A stretch of 64,000 nt of DNA. It comes from DATDIC01 sp963777625. GTDB lineage: Bacteria; Pseudomonadota; Alphaproteobacteria; Acetobacterales; Acetobacteraceae. The translations under genes were made by a program, and so were the position numbers. The stretch spans positions 1-64,000 of the forward strand of contig CAVZRO010000001.1 in the NCBI GenBank assembly GCA_963777625.1. The letters are read 5' to 3'. Under the pieces are notes generated by a model that had not been told where the DNA came from, did no database searches, and was given only the letters and a program-made list of their open reading frames with translations. Positions 23,132 through 32,937 of this stretch are shown piece by piece (the first letter of the stretch is position 1; each line of letters opens with the position of its first letter).

Positions 23132-23412
23132 ATGGATGAAACCGAAGACCAGGACTGGCAGCGACTGGACAAATGGCTGTGGTGCGCCCGGTTCATGCGC
23201 GCGCGCAGCGAATGCACCCGGCTGATCGGCGAAGGCACGGTGCGGCTCAATCGCCAGCCCACCGACAAGGCGCACGCGCGGCTGCGCGTCGGCGACGTGC
23301 TGACGGTGCCGCTGCACGGAACCGTGCGGGTGGTGCGGGTGCTGGCGCTGGCGATGCGCCGCGGACCGGCGCGGAAGCGCGCCTGCTCTACGAGGAATTG
23401 CCCGAGCAGTGA
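23132..23412 (+). CDS. S4-domain RNA-binding protein (HslR-like), frameshifted near its end
   Basis: Small RNA-binding protein of about 93 residues. The S4 fold is clear: RLDKWLWCARFMRARSECTR, then GTVRLNRQPTDKAHARLRVG and DVLTVPLHGTVRVVRVL. HslR-type proteins bind stalled 50S-tRNA complexes. The expected C-terminus, EARLLYEELPEQ, is present but one frame away; a single base is missing near 23371. It follows the helicase gene closely. In relatives, fdxA and carD come next; here a 3.4-kb block of repeats and a mobile element intervenes. Confidence 0.85.
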
Positions 23413-23691
23413 TCTTATCCCAGACCGCATTGATGCTGACCCTTCCCGTCACGGCCGACCCCTTCCGTCACGGCCGGCCCCTTCCCGTCATGCCCTGCCC
23501 CTTTCCGTCACGGCTGGCCCCCCCCGTCATGGCCGCGCCCCACCCGTCATGGCCGGGCTTGTCCTGGCTTGTCCAGGCCATCCACGACTTTGCCGCCCAC
23601 CGTGCCGCTCGTTCGCTTCAGTTTACGCCGGGCAACACCGGCAGGACGAGTTACCCTCAATGCGGTCCGATATTATCCCAGACCGCACTGA
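23411..23691. repeat. Dispersed repeat A, copy 2, with start of a second inverted copy
   Basis: Left terminus TTATCCCAGACCGCATTGAT at 23416, then five or six degenerate ~20-bp tandem units (CCCTTCCCGTCACGGCCGGC type), the conserved core, and right terminus CTCAATGCGGTCCGATATTA ending at 23675. Immediately after, TCCCAGACCGCACTGA looks like the left terminus of another copy. The IS5 element has inserted within its final TGA. The sequence beyond the IS (TGAGGGTGACC) continues that second copy for a few bases. Confidence 0.75.
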
Positions 23692-24717
23692 GTGTCCATC
23701 CGAGAACACTGCGAGTTATTTGAGTTGGTTAGCGGAACCGCCCGAAGCCATTGATCCGGCTCGGATTCCTGTGGGTCTATACGCGGCACAGATTGGCGAG
23801 GTGCCGCATGTGGACGACAGAGAATCGCTGCCGCTATGACCGCAGCAAGCTGCGCTACCCCAGCGACTTGACCGACCAGGAATGGGCGTTGATCGAGCCG
23901 CTGATCCCACCAGCCAAGACGGGCGGCAACAAGCGGACCGTGGATGAGCGGGAGATTGTCAACGGGTTGATGTACATCCTCAGCACCGGTTGCCAGTGGG
24001 CGTCGCTGCCGAAGGACCTGCCGCCGCGCAGTACCGTCAACGACTATTTCCGGCGCTGGGATGACGACGGCACACTCGAGCGCATCCATCATGTCCTGTA
24101 TGTGCAATGCCGTGAACTGGCCGGCCGGGAAGCCAACCCCACGGCCGGGATCATCGACAGCCGGAGCATCAAGAGCGCAGAAAAAGGGGGCTCCGCATTG
24201 ATCCGTCGGGTTATGACGCCGGCAAGAGTGCGCCTCGAAGGCGCGCATCATCTATGGAGGAAGGTTCCATCCGGAGAGTTGTCGATTGATCCGGAAGCTG
24301 ACGAGCGGCGCGGCTGGGCAACTGGCCTCGTCGAAGCCTCGTGACAAAGGCCGCCTTGGGCGGCCGAGCGATCCAGCGGGCCGTAACGTTAGTGAAGTTC
24401 GAGCAGGCCTCGAAAGAGTTAATGCAGACGCCGACCCGCCTTTTGCTCGGGGAAGGCCGCGCGGACAGGGAAGCAATCGACAAACGCACCTGCCTGGTCT
24501 GCCGGGGTATTGGACACAGCACGTTGGAATGGTGATGCGGGTAATCGAGGGAGACCCGTCCGGGTCGGAGGTCGCGGCTTCAACACCGCCTCGGAGCGGT
24601 GGATCGGACGGGTGTCGGACAGGGTCGTATGACCGTCGAAGCCGGGTAACGCCGGCAGAGGAAAGGACCCTGACTTCTGGTGCGCTTTCGAAGTTGGCGA
24701 AGTGGGGGTGATTGGCG

Positions 24718-26040
24718 ATGAGCCTCGAAACACCCGATAAGATCAGGAGCCTTCAGAGAAAGCTGTACTGCAAGGCGAAGGCGGAGCCCGCTTTCCGCTT
24801 CTACATTCTCTACGACAAGATCTGCCGTGCGGACGTCCTTCTGCGTGCCTATACGCTCGCCCGCGCCAATGCGGGTTCGCCAGGCGTGGACGGGATGACC
24901 TTCGAACAGATCGAGGCGGCGGGTGTAGACGCGTGGCTGGCGGGCTTGCGCGAGGACCTCGTCTCGAAGACCTACCAACCTGATCCAGTGCGGCGGGTGA
25001 TGATCCCGAAGCCTGGCGGCGGCGAACGTCCGCTCGGCATCCCGACGATCCGGGACCGAGTGGTTCAGGCCGCAGCCAAGATCGTGCTGGAGCCGATCTT
25101 CGAGGCGGACTTCGAGGACGGTGCCTACGGCTATCGGCCGCGTCGGAGCGCGATCGATGCCGTCAAGGAAACGCACCGGCTACTATGCCGGGGCTACACC
25201 GACGTAGTCGATGCCGACTTGTCGAAGTATTTCGACACGATCCCGCACGCGGACCTCCTCCGATCGGTGGCCCGCCGCGTCCTCGACCGGAACGTGCTGC
25301 GGCTGATCAAGCTGTGGCTGCAAGTGCCGGTCGAGGAACGGGATGGCGACGGGAAACGGCACATGAGCGGCGGCAAGAGCAACACTCGCGGCACCCCCCA
25401 GGGTGGGGTCGCCAGTCCCCTGCTCTCCGTCATCTACATGAACCGATTCCTGAAGCATTGGCGGCTGACGGGGCGCGGCGAGGTTTTCCACGCACATGTC
25501 ATCTCCTATGCCGACGACTTCGTCATCCTCAGCCGCGGACACGCGGAAGAGGCTCTGACCTGGACGCGGGCGGTGATGACGAAGCTCGGGCTGACGCTCA
25601 ACGAGGCGAAAACCTCGGTGAAGAATGCCCGGCGTGAAGGCTTCGACTTCCTTGGCTACACACTGGGACCGCGCCACCTTCCCAATGGAGGCCGCTGGTA
25701 CCTGGGGGCGAGCCCGTCCAAGAAGAGCGTGCAGCGGGTCAAAGTGAAGATCGGCGAACTGCTGGTGCCCGGCAACAAGGGCGCCTGGGATGAAGTGCGA
25801 GCACGGTTGAACCGCGTTCTGCGCGGTTGGTCGGCCTACTTCTCCTACGGCGCCCTCGCGTCGGCATACGAGGCCGTCGATCAGCATGTCTATGACCGAA
25901 CGCGGCACTTCCTCCGTCAGCGACACAAAGTGCAGGGACGCGGAGCGGACCAGTTCTCCCGAGAATATGTCTACGGGGAATTGGCCGTCCGATGCCTTCG
26001 ACGCCAGCGCAGTCGGTCGTCGCCGTGGGCCTTGCGGTGA
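24718..26040 (+). CDS. ltrA: Group II intron reverse transcriptase/maturase
   Basis: Intron-encoded protein of about 440 residues that helps splicing and copies the intron into DNA. Reverse transcriptase blocks are in order: SPGVDGMTFEQ, RRVMIPKPGGGERPLGIPT, YGYRPRRSAIDAV, DADLSKYFDTIPH, TPQGGVASPLLSVIYMNRFL and the catalytic YADDFVIL. A maturase (X) region follows with RLNRVLRGWSAYFSYG. There is no HNH endonuclease domain after it, so target priming probably relies on replication forks. No frameshift is seen, unlike the host transposase gene. Confidence 0.95.
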   Translation: MSLETPDKIRSLQRKLYCKAKAEPAFRFYILYDKICRADVLLRAYTLARANAGSPGVDGMTFEQIEAAGVDAWLAGLREDLVSKTYQPDPVRRVMIPKPGGGERPLGIPTIRDRVVQAAAKIVLEPIFEADFEDGAYGYRPRRSAIDAVKETHRLLCRGYTDVVDADLSKYFDTIPHADLLRSVARRVLDRNVLRLIKLWLQVPVEERDGDGKRHMSGGKSNTRGTPQGGVASPLLSVIYMNRFLKHWRLTGRGEVFHAHVISYADDFVILSRGHAEEALTWTRAVMTKLGLTLNEAKTSVKNARREGFDFLGYTLGPRHLPNGGRWYLGASPSKKSVQRVKVKIGELLVPGNKGAWDEVRARLNRVLRGWSAYFSYGALASAYEAVDQHVYDRTRHFLRQRHKVQGRGADQFSREYVYGELAVRCLRRQRSRSSPWALR

Positions 26041-26048
26041 AGCCAGTC

Positions 26049-26086
<38 letters not shown>

Positions 26087-26649
26087 TGAGCGGGGACGGG
26101 AAACGGGGCAATGCCACCGCGCCCGTCCTCGACTTTACAGATCAACGGCAAGAAGCGGCATATTCTGGTCGACACCCAGGGTCTGCTGATGCAGGCCGTA
26201 GTTCACGCCGCCGACATCCAGAGCCTGCCCTCGGGCTTGACCCGAGGGACCGCGACGGCGGCTTGCTGGTGATGGGATCGCTGTTCGGACTGTTCCCGTT
26301 CCTGCTCAAGCTCTATGCCGACAGCGGCTATCAGGGGCCGAAGTTCCAGCAGGGGCTGCGTGTGGTATGCAAGCAGGTCAACCTGGAGATCGTGAAGCGC
26401 TCCGAGATCGGCAAATTCGTAGTGTTACCCAAGCGCTGGATCGTAGAACGCACCATCGCCTGGCTGAACCGGTGCCGGCGATTGGCCAAGGACTGGGAAT
26501 GTCTCAATCGAAACGCTCTTGGCTTCCTGCGTTGGGCCTCCATCCGCCTGATGGTCAGAAAGCTTTGTCAGAACATAATATGATCCCGGATGGACTTTGA
26601 GGGTGACCTACGCTCGCCACTCCCGCGCAACGCTCGTCATCCCCGCTCG

Positions 26650-26685
26650 CCTCTCGTCATTCCCGCGAAAGCGGGAACCCAGCCA
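26650..26685. repeat. REP-like palindrome
   Basis: TTCCCGCGAAAGCGGGAA at 26660-26677, within the frequent context CGTCATTCCCGCGAAAGCGG. Related copies lie at 35802-35830 and 52085-52110, and a half copy forms the first bases of the window. The remainder of 26601-26898, between the IS and fdxA, shows no gene. Confidence 0.75.
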
Positions 26686-26898
26686 AACCCCCGGAATTCC
26701 GCGCTTTTCGCCCGGATGCCCGGTTTCGCGAGCATGACGGACCTAGCGTCTCCGTCCCCGCGGGCTGGTATGGCGGCTGCCGCCCGACGATCCCCGCAGC
26801 AGCCGACACTTCGCGCCGCTGCTATTGCGGACCAGTGATCTTGCACCTGGGGGCAATCCTGGGCATATCGCGACCGCGTCGCCGCCGAGGATCACCGC

Positions 26899-27231
26899 AT
26901 GACCTACGTGGTCACCGAAACCTGCATCCGCTGCAAATACATGGACTGCGTCGAGGTCTGTCCGGTGGATTGTTTCTATGTCGGCGCCAACATGCTGGTC
27001 ATTCATCCGGACGAATGCATCGATTGCGGCGTGTGCGAGCCCGAGTGCCCGGTGGAGGCGATCGTCCCCGACAGCGACGACAAGGCCGCCGCATGGGCGG
27101 AGCAGAACCGGGTCTATGCCACTCAGTGGCCCAACATCACCCGCAAGGGCACGCCGCCAGCCGACGCCGACGAATGGAAGGACAAGCCGGGCAAGGCCGA
27201 CCTGTTCGACCCCGAGCCAGGGCAGCCCTGA
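26899..27231 (+). CDS. fdxA: Seven-iron ferredoxin FdxA
   Basis: Electron carrier of 110 residues. The two cluster motifs are intact: CIRCKYMDCVEVCPVDCF near the N-terminus and CIDCGVCEPECPVEAI at about residues 40-55. The first has the C-x2-C-x4-C spacing for the 3Fe-4S and C-x3-CP pattern of Azotobacter FdI-like ferredoxins, and the C-terminal extension is the usual length. In related genomes it follows the helicase-S4 pair; here that link is broken by the intron-bearing IS. carD lies about 210 bases downstream. Confidence 0.95.
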   Translation: MTYVVTETCIRCKYMDCVEVCPVDCFYVGANMLVIHPDECIDCGVCEPECPVEAIVPDSDDKAAAWAEQNRVYATQWPNITRKGTPPADADEWKDKPGKADLFDPEPGQP

Positions 27232-27443
27232 CCCGCTTTCTCGGCCGGCCCCCATGACGGGGGCAGGTTTTCGTGCTATGTTTGTTTTCGGGCGTTGTGG
27301 CGCGCCTGCCTCACGACACACCAGGGGCAGGCTTCGGCGAATTGTCGCATTTCCCAGTCGGGAGCCGGTTTCATCGGGGCGGGGTGCGAGCGCGCCTGAC
27401 GCGCCTTGGGGATTTGGGAAGGGATCAGACAGAGGTGCCAAGC

Positions 27444-28698
27444 ATGAAGGCAAGCGCGGGGACCGCTGCGACGGCGCGTCGTCCCACGGTGCCAGCCTCG
27501 CGGACCGTCGCCAAGGCAGTTGCCAAGCCTGCTGCGAAGCCGGCCAGGAAATCAGCCCCGGCGCAGGTTTCGCCGGCCAAGGCACGGCCGGCCTCGGCCG
27601 CGCCCGCATCGCGGCGTGAAGCGGCCGAGGCTTCCCGGCCCGCGGCACCGAAGCAGGCGCCCGCCAAGCCGTCAGCGCCCAAAGCCAGCGCGGCACCCAA
27701 GGCCAGCCCAGCACCCAAGGCCAGCCCAGCACCCAAGCCCGCACCGAAGCCGCCGGCCCCCGCCCAGTTGACGGAAGCCGCGAAACCGAAACCGCCGACG
27801 ACCAAGCCGCCGGTCGAGACGGTGCCCCCCAAGCGGGCTGCGAAGCCAGTCATCGTTGCACCGCCGGTGCCGGTGGAGGCTGCGACACCCGTCGCCCCTC
27901 AGCCCGAAAAGCCCGAACCGCACGCGCCAACCGGACCGCGCCAACCGAACCGCGCCAACCCGAACCGCACCAACCGAACCGCGCCAACCCGAACCGCGCC
28001 AACCCGAACCGCGCCAACCCGAACCGCGCGAGCCCGAGGCGGCAGTTGCCGCGCCGGCCTCCGTCGCTCACGAGGAGAGTAAGCCCCTGCCCATCCCGCC
28101 CGTGTCGACCCCCTCACCCGTGGCCGAGCCCCAGCCGGCGCCTGTCATGCCGATGCGGCCCATGCCGCCCATCAACCGCCCCATGCCGATGCCCCGGCCC
28201 ATGGCCAAGGCAGAGGTGTTCGTCGAAGGGGATCATGTCGTCTATCCCACCCATGGCGTCGGCAAGGTGGAGCGGATCGCGATCGAGGAGATTGCCGGCC
28301 ACAAGCTCGAACTGATCCACATCACGTTCGAGGAAAACCGCATGACCCTGCGCGTGCCGGTGGCGAAGGCACGCACCGCCGGTCTGCGCAAGCTGGCCAC
28401 CCGCAAGCTGTTCGATGAAGCCTTGGCGGTGCTGAAGGGCCGGGCGCGCATCAAGCGCACCATGTGGTCCCGCCGCGCGCAGGAATACGAGGCCAAGATC
28501 AATTCCGGCGATCCGCTGTCGATCGCCGAGGTGGTGCGCGACCTGCACCGCAATGCCGGCCAGCCGGACCAGAGCTTCAGTGAACGCCAGATCTACGAAT
28601 TGGCGATGGACCGTCTCGCGGCCGAACTGGCCGCTTTGGACCAGACCGACAAGGCAACCGCGGCCACCAAGCTCACGGATTTCCTGAAGACGGTATAA
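27444..28698 (+). CDS. CarD-family transcriptional regulator with long Ala/Pro-rich N-terminus, frameshifted
   Basis: CarD proteins bind the RNA polymerase beta subunit and stabilise open complexes. The C-terminal ~165 residues are a clean CarD domain: VFVEGDHVVYPTHGVGKVER, FEENRMTLRVPVAKA, KRTMWSRRAQEYEAKI and SIAEVVRDLHRN. The preceding ~240 residues are a low-complexity Ala/Pro/Lys tail (KASPAPKASPAPKPAPKPP). Within it, a 15-bp unit encoding EPRQP repeats. Two units, near 27946 and 27976, have lost one C, which throws the upstream part out of frame with the CarD domain. Slippage or homopolymer miscalls would both explain this. Confidence 0.85.
27932..28035 (+). repeat. 15-bp tandem repeat inside carD
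   Basis: About seven units of GAACCGCGCCAACCC, three of which are 14 bp because CCC is reduced to CC. Fifteen-base units keep frame (Glu-Pro-Arg-Gln-Pro); the short ones do not. Unit-number changes would alter the length of the linker before the CarD domain. Confidence 0.8.
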
Positions 28699-28744
28699 CG
28701 GCGCGCCCGAAGACGTCCGAACAAAAACACGTCAAAAACAAACG

Positions 28745-28795
28745 TCGTGGCGGGGCTTGGCCGGGCTTGGCCCGGCCACCCACGTCTTTGCTGCC
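28745..28795. repeat. Dispersed repeat B
   Basis: Contains GGGCTTGGCCCGGCCACCCA and CGTCTTTGCTGCCGC. The same string, with minor changes, occurs at 48229-48270. The palindrome GGCCGGGCTTGGCCCGGCC could form a hairpin and act as a terminator for carD. Confidence 0.6.
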
Positions 28796-28872
28796 GCGGA
28801 GGCCGCGAACACCTGGCGACCGGGCCGCCTCGGCGCAAGACATCGAGTCGCGTTCCCCAACGAGTAGCATGC

Positions 28873-29790
28873 TCACGCCCCGCCATTCCTGACGGTCGCG
28901 AACCAGGCTTCCTCGTCCGCGTCCCGCTGGCGGCCGCCAAGAGCCGCGGCGACGCCGGCGATGAAAGCGCCGATCAGCATCGACACGCCGATGAAGATCG
29001 ACAGATAGGCGCCGGCCTTGCGGGACGCATCGGCAGCCTGGAGCACCTTGGTCTCCGCTGCCTTTTCCTGTGCCAGCACCTCATCCACGCGCTTTGTCGC
29101 ATCGGCCTGCGACAGCCCGGTGCGTGACGCCACCAGTTGCGCGAGGTACGTCTTATCGGCCGCGGGCACGTCGCCGGTCTGTGTGCCGCGTACCAGGATG
29201 CGGGTGGTTTCACCGCGAACATCCGCCTCGGAAGCGTTGGTCGCCGGGTGATCCGAGCGGAACAGGCTGTCAACAAAATATCCGGTCGGGCTGAGGGCGT
29301 TTGACCCGCCCGCCGCCTGCGTAGCCCCTTGCGCCGCCCCCTGGGCCACCCCGGACACGGCGTGAACCCCGCCGCCCACCAACGATGAAGTTGCTGAAGC
29401 GAGGAACGCGGCGACGAAGACCGAAGCCACCGCCCAGCTCAGAAACCCGTTGGCCGTGTCGCGGAAGAACACCTCGTGGGTGTGCACCCCGGCCCACTTC
29501 GTCCGCAGCCGGCCGGTGAGATACCCACCCAGCGCGGAAGCCAGCCATTGCACCACGATCAGCCATATCGCCGCCGCCGCGGTGAACGTCGCCAGTGATG
29601 CGCCGGACCCCGACCACGGGGAAACCGAGGCCAGCCCGAACCCCGATCCGAGCGCCAGCAGGATCAGCGATAGGGCCGCGGCCGCGAAAGCGCCGCCGAT
29701 AACGGCGCCCCAGGCAACCCCGGAGCTCGGGGATTCCGGGACGGGGCCCGCCGGAGCGCCGGTTGCTCGACCCATGACCTGGCTTTGCAT
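28873..29790 (-). CDS. Membrane protein of unknown function
   Basis: A 305-residue protein with four or five predicted helices: AAAALSLILLALGSGFGLAS, AAAAIWLIVVQWLASALGGY, GFLSWAVASVFVAAFLASAT and, at the end, YLSIFIGVSMLIGAFIAGVA. Between the third and last helix lies a soluble stretch of ~100 residues rich in Ala, Thr and Asp. The C-terminal RQRDADEEAWF is a tail seen in several alphaproteobacterial membrane proteins of no known role. I recognise no catalytic motif. A 25-codon membrane peptide gene lies 17 bases upstream on the same strand. Confidence 0.7.
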   Translation of the reverse strand: MQSQVMGRATGAPAGPVPESPSSGVAWGAVIGGAFAAAALSLILLALGSGFGLASVSPWSGSGASLATFTAAAAIWLIVVQWLASALGGYLTGRLRTKWAGVHTHEVFFRDTANGFLSWAVASVFVAAFLASATSSLVGGGVHAVSGVAQGAAQGATQAAGGSNALSPTGYFVDSLFRSDHPATNASEADVRGETTRILVRGTQTGDVPAADKTYLAQLVASRTGLSQADATKRVDEVLAQEKAAETKVLQAADASRKAGAYLSIFIGVSMLIGAFIAGVAAALGGRQRDADEEAWFATVRNGGA

Positions 29791-29806
29791 TGGCTCGCCC
29801 TCCCGG

Positions 29807-29884
29807 TCAGTGCCAGATCAGCGCGAGAATGATGATGATCGGGATCGGCACCCCGAGCAGCCACAGAAGAATCCCACGGCCCAT
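29807..29884 (-). CDS. 25-residue membrane peptide
   Basis: A tiny gene with a good ribosome-binding site (AATAGGAGATTCAAA before ATG). It encodes MGRGILLWLLGVPIPIIIIL plus five more residues, a single hydrophobic helix containing a PIPIIII core. Very similar short peptides are common in alphaproteobacteria as unannotated or hypothetical genes. It precedes the 305-residue membrane protein on the same strand, so the two may be cotranscribed. Confidence 0.7.
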   Translation of the reverse strand: MGRGILLWLLGVPIPIIIILALIWH

Positions 29885-30154
29885 TTTGAATCTCCTATTT
29901 TCTTTATCGTTCTTTTTGAGCCCGATGGGGCGAGATTGCGGCACACTCATCCGCGGCCGGCAGGAATCCACGTAGCTCGCGCGGATGTGCGAATGACCCA
30001 GCGGATGATAACGATCGGGTGGAATCTCCGCTCCGGTGTCGGTCTTTCGTCGTTCCCGCCCGATATCGATGGGCCGAACTCATCCCCTCACCACGGCAAT
30101 GGACACGAACCGCCACCGGGCGCTAACCCGGACCCACGACCGCGGGAGCAGGGC

Positions 30155-31686
30155 ATGGCGCAATCGATTCGTCCGGTGATGCTGCTGATTCTCGACGGCT
30201 TCGGCTGGCGGCAGGAGCGTGCCGACAACGCCATCCGCCTGGCGCGCATGCCCAATTTCGACCGCCTCTGGGCCACCTGCCCGCACGCCTTCCTGCGCAC
30301 CTCGGGCGCCGATGTCGGGCTGCCCGAGGGCCAGATGGGCAACTCCGAGGTCGGCCACATGAATATCGGCGCCGGCCGCGTGGTGACGCAGGACCTTCCG
30401 CGCATCTCCCAGGCGGTTGCCGATGGAACGATCGCCCACGCGCCGGCGCTGCGCACCCTGATCGACAAGCTGAAAGCCTCCGGCGGCACCTGCCATCTGC
30501 TGGGCCTGGTCTCGCCCGGTGGCGTCCACGCCCACCAGGACCATGCCGCCGCTCTCGCCGGCGCGTTGCACGCCGCCGGCATCCGCACCGTGCTGCACGC
30601 CTTCACCGACGGGCGCGACACGCCGCCGCAATCCGGCCGCGACGACCTGGCCCGCCTGGCCGCTGCCCTGCCGCAAGACGTGCCAATCGCCACCGTGTCC
30701 GGGCGCTATTACGCGATGGACCGTGACAAGCGCTGGGACCGCGTGAGCAAGGCGTATCGCGTGCTGGCGGAAGCGGACGGCCCACACGCCGCCTCCGCCG
30801 ACGCCGCGATGCAGGACTGGTACGGCGACGGCACCACCGACGAGTTCGTCGTCCCCAGCGTGATCGGCGACTACAAGGGAATGCAAGACGGCGACGGGCT
30901 GCTCTGCTTCAACTTCCGCGCCGACCGGGTGCGGGAGATCCTCGGCGCCCTGCTCGATCCCGGCTTCGATGGTTTCAAACGGAAGCGCCGCATCCGCTTC
31001 GCCGCCGCCGCCGGCATGACCCAGTACAGCACGGAACTGGATGCATTCCTGGACACGCTGTTCCCGCCCGAACACCTGCATGACGTGCTTGGCGAAGTGG
31101 TTGCCGATGCCAACATCCCCCAGCTCCGCGCCGCGGAGACCGAGAAATACCCGCACGTCACCTATTTCCTGAATGGCGGCCGGGAGACGCCAGTTCCCGC
31201 ACGAGGATCGCATCATGGTGCCCGTCGCCGAAGGTCGCCACCTACGACCTGCAGCCGGAAATGTCGGCCCCGGAGCTTACCGGCAAAGTGGTCGCCGCGA
31301 TCGAAACCGGCCGCTACGGCCTGATCGTGATGAACTACGCCAACCCCGACATGGTCGGCCACACCGGCAGCCTGCCGGCCGCCATCAAGGCGGTGGAAAC
31401 GGTGGATGCCGGCCTCGGCCGCATCGCCGAGGCGATCGCCGCCCGCCACGGCGCCCTGCTGGTCACCGCCGACCACGGCAACTGCGAACTGATGCGCGAC
31501 CCGGTCACCGGCAGCCCATACACCGCCCACACCACCAACCCCGTCCCTGTCCTGCTGATCGGCGCAGACAAAGCCGGCCTGCACGACGGCCGCCTGGCCG
31601 ACCTCGCCCCCACCCTTCTCTCCCTGATGGACCTGCCGCAACCCGCCGCCATGACCGGCCACTCGCTATTGAAAGGCCAAGCTTGA
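30155..31686 (+). CDS. gpmI: 2,3-bisphosphoglycerate-independent phosphoglycerate mutase, two one-base insertions
   Basis: Glycolytic enzyme interconverting 3- and 2-phosphoglycerate with two Mn2+ ions. It has VMLLILDGFGWR at the start, the phospho-Ser in QMGNSEVGHMNIGAGR, LVSPGGVHAHQDH, AFTDGRDTPPQSG and RYYAMDRDKRWDR. In the C-terminal part it has MNYANPDMVGHTG and VTADHGNCELM. Two extra G bases, at about 31193 and 31224, shift the frame by two within the expected stretch TPFPHEDRIMVPSPKVATYD. Removing both restores the full 509 residues. Two such slips 31 bases apart in an otherwise perfect housekeeping gene look like consensus errors. Confidence 0.92.
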
Positions 31687-31741
31687 GCCTGACCTTCACC
31701 TCTCCCGCTCCGCGGGAGAGGTCGCCGCACGCGGCGCGGCG

Positions 31742-32905
31742 GGTGAGGGTGCAGCGGCCCTCCGAACCTGCCTTCTGCTCACCCTGCTCCCCCTCGCCGC
31801 GACCGCCCAGACAACCCAATCCCCCGACCAGACCCGGCGACAGCTCCAGCAAACCGAGCGCGACCGCGCCGCCGCCCTGGCGGCCCAGCAAAGCGCCACC
31901 GCCCAAGCCGCCGCGGCGGCTTCCGAGGCCGCCCGCCTGGCGCAGCAGCGCGAAGCTGCCGAAAACCGCCTCCTGCTGGCCCAGCAGGCGGTCGCCGCCG
32001 CGGCCGGGCGGATGGCGCAAATCGCCGACTCCCAGCGCACCGCCCAGGCCGCCATCGCCGACCGCACCGCCGCCCTGGCCCCGCTGCTGCCATTGATGGA
32101 GCGCCTGTCCCGCTACCCGGCCGAGACCATCCTGGCGGTCCCCCTTCCGCCCCAGGACGCCGTCCGTGGCCTGCTGGTGGTGCGGGCCATCACCCGGCAG
32201 GCCGCCCGCGACGCCGCGGAGCTGCGCCACCTGCAAGCCACCCTGCGGGCCACCGCCGACGCCATGCGGCAGGAAGCGCCCACCCTCGCCGCCGCCCAGG
32301 CCGAGCAGGAATCCGCCGCCGCCGATCTGGACCGCCAACTCGCGCTCGCCAATGAGGGCCGCCGCGCCGCCGAAGACGAATCCGCCGCCGATGCCCGCCG
32401 CGCCGCCGACCTGGGCGCTCAGGCCGCCACCCTGCGCGGGCTGCTCGACCAGCTCGAACAGGCAGCCCGCCGCCGCCGCGAGCAGGCCACCGTCGCGGCG
32501 GCAAAACCGGTCGTCCCGAGCGTCGGCCCGTTGCGCGGGACGCTGACAACTCCCGTTGCCGGACGAATCGTCCGCACCTGGGGCGAACCGACCGAGGCCG
32601 GCCCGGCGGTCGGCGTCTCCTACCGCGCCGCGCCGGGCGCCCGCGTGATTGCGCCATGTGCCGGATCGGTGCTGTTCGCCGCCCCGTTCCGCAGCTATGG
32701 CAGCCTGATGATCATCGATTGCGGCGGCGGCTACGCGGCCGTGCTGGCGGGTTTCGGGCGGCTCGACGCGCATCTGGGCGATACCGTCCGCCGCGGCGCA
32801 CCGGTCGGCACCCTGCCGTCCGGACCCAGCCCTAATCTCTATCTGGAGCTGCGCCGCGACGGCCAGCCGGTGAACCCAGTTGCTGCGGTCAAGACCGCCC
32901 GCTGA
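31742..32905 (+). CDS. EnvC/M23-family murein hydrolase activator-like protein (start unresolved)
   Basis: Periplasmic protein of ~385 residues. A signal-like segment (TCLLLTLLPLAATAQ) leads into a long Ala/Gln/Arg-rich coiled coil (TRRQLQQTERDRAAALAAQQ and on). A C-terminal LytM/M23 domain follows: GRIVRTWGEPT, GVSYRAAPGARVIAPCAGSV, FRSYGSLMIIDCGGGYAAVL and LYLELRRDGQPVNP. The HxxxD and HxH zinc ligands are not obvious, as in EnvC, which activates amidases instead of cutting. No ATG, GTG or TTG lies in frame upstream of the signal segment before a stop at about 31671, so the true start is unclear, and a slip is possible. A hairpin repeat (31699-31721) lies just upstream. Confidence 0.8.
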   Translation, partial: GEGAAALRTCLLLTLLPLAATAQTTQSPDQTRRQLQQTERDRAAALAAQQSATAQAAAAASEAARLAQQREAAENRLLLAQQAVAAAAGRMAQIADSQRTAQAAIADRTAALAPLLPLMERLSRYPAETILAVPLPPQDAVRGLLVVRAITRQAARDAAELRHLQATLRATADAMRQEAPTLAAAQAEQESAAADLDRQLALANEGRRAAEDESAADARRAADLGAQAATLRGLLDQLEQAARRRREQATVAAAKPVVPSVGPLRGTLTTPVAGRIVRTWGEPTEAGPAVGVSYRAAPGARVIAPCAGSVLFAAPFRSYGSLMIIDCGGGYAAVLAGFGRLDAHLGDTVRRGAPVGTLPSGPSPNLYLELRRDGQPVNPVAAVKTAR

Positions 32906-32937
32906 CCACTCCCCCCGCGCGGGGGGGCAGGGGGGGC

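Noticed and set aside
24228..24710. A protein-coding extension of the IS5 transposase into the intron (VRLEGAHHLWRK...)
   Set aside because: The reading frame simply runs on into intron domain I. The second IS copy shows the true coding sequence.
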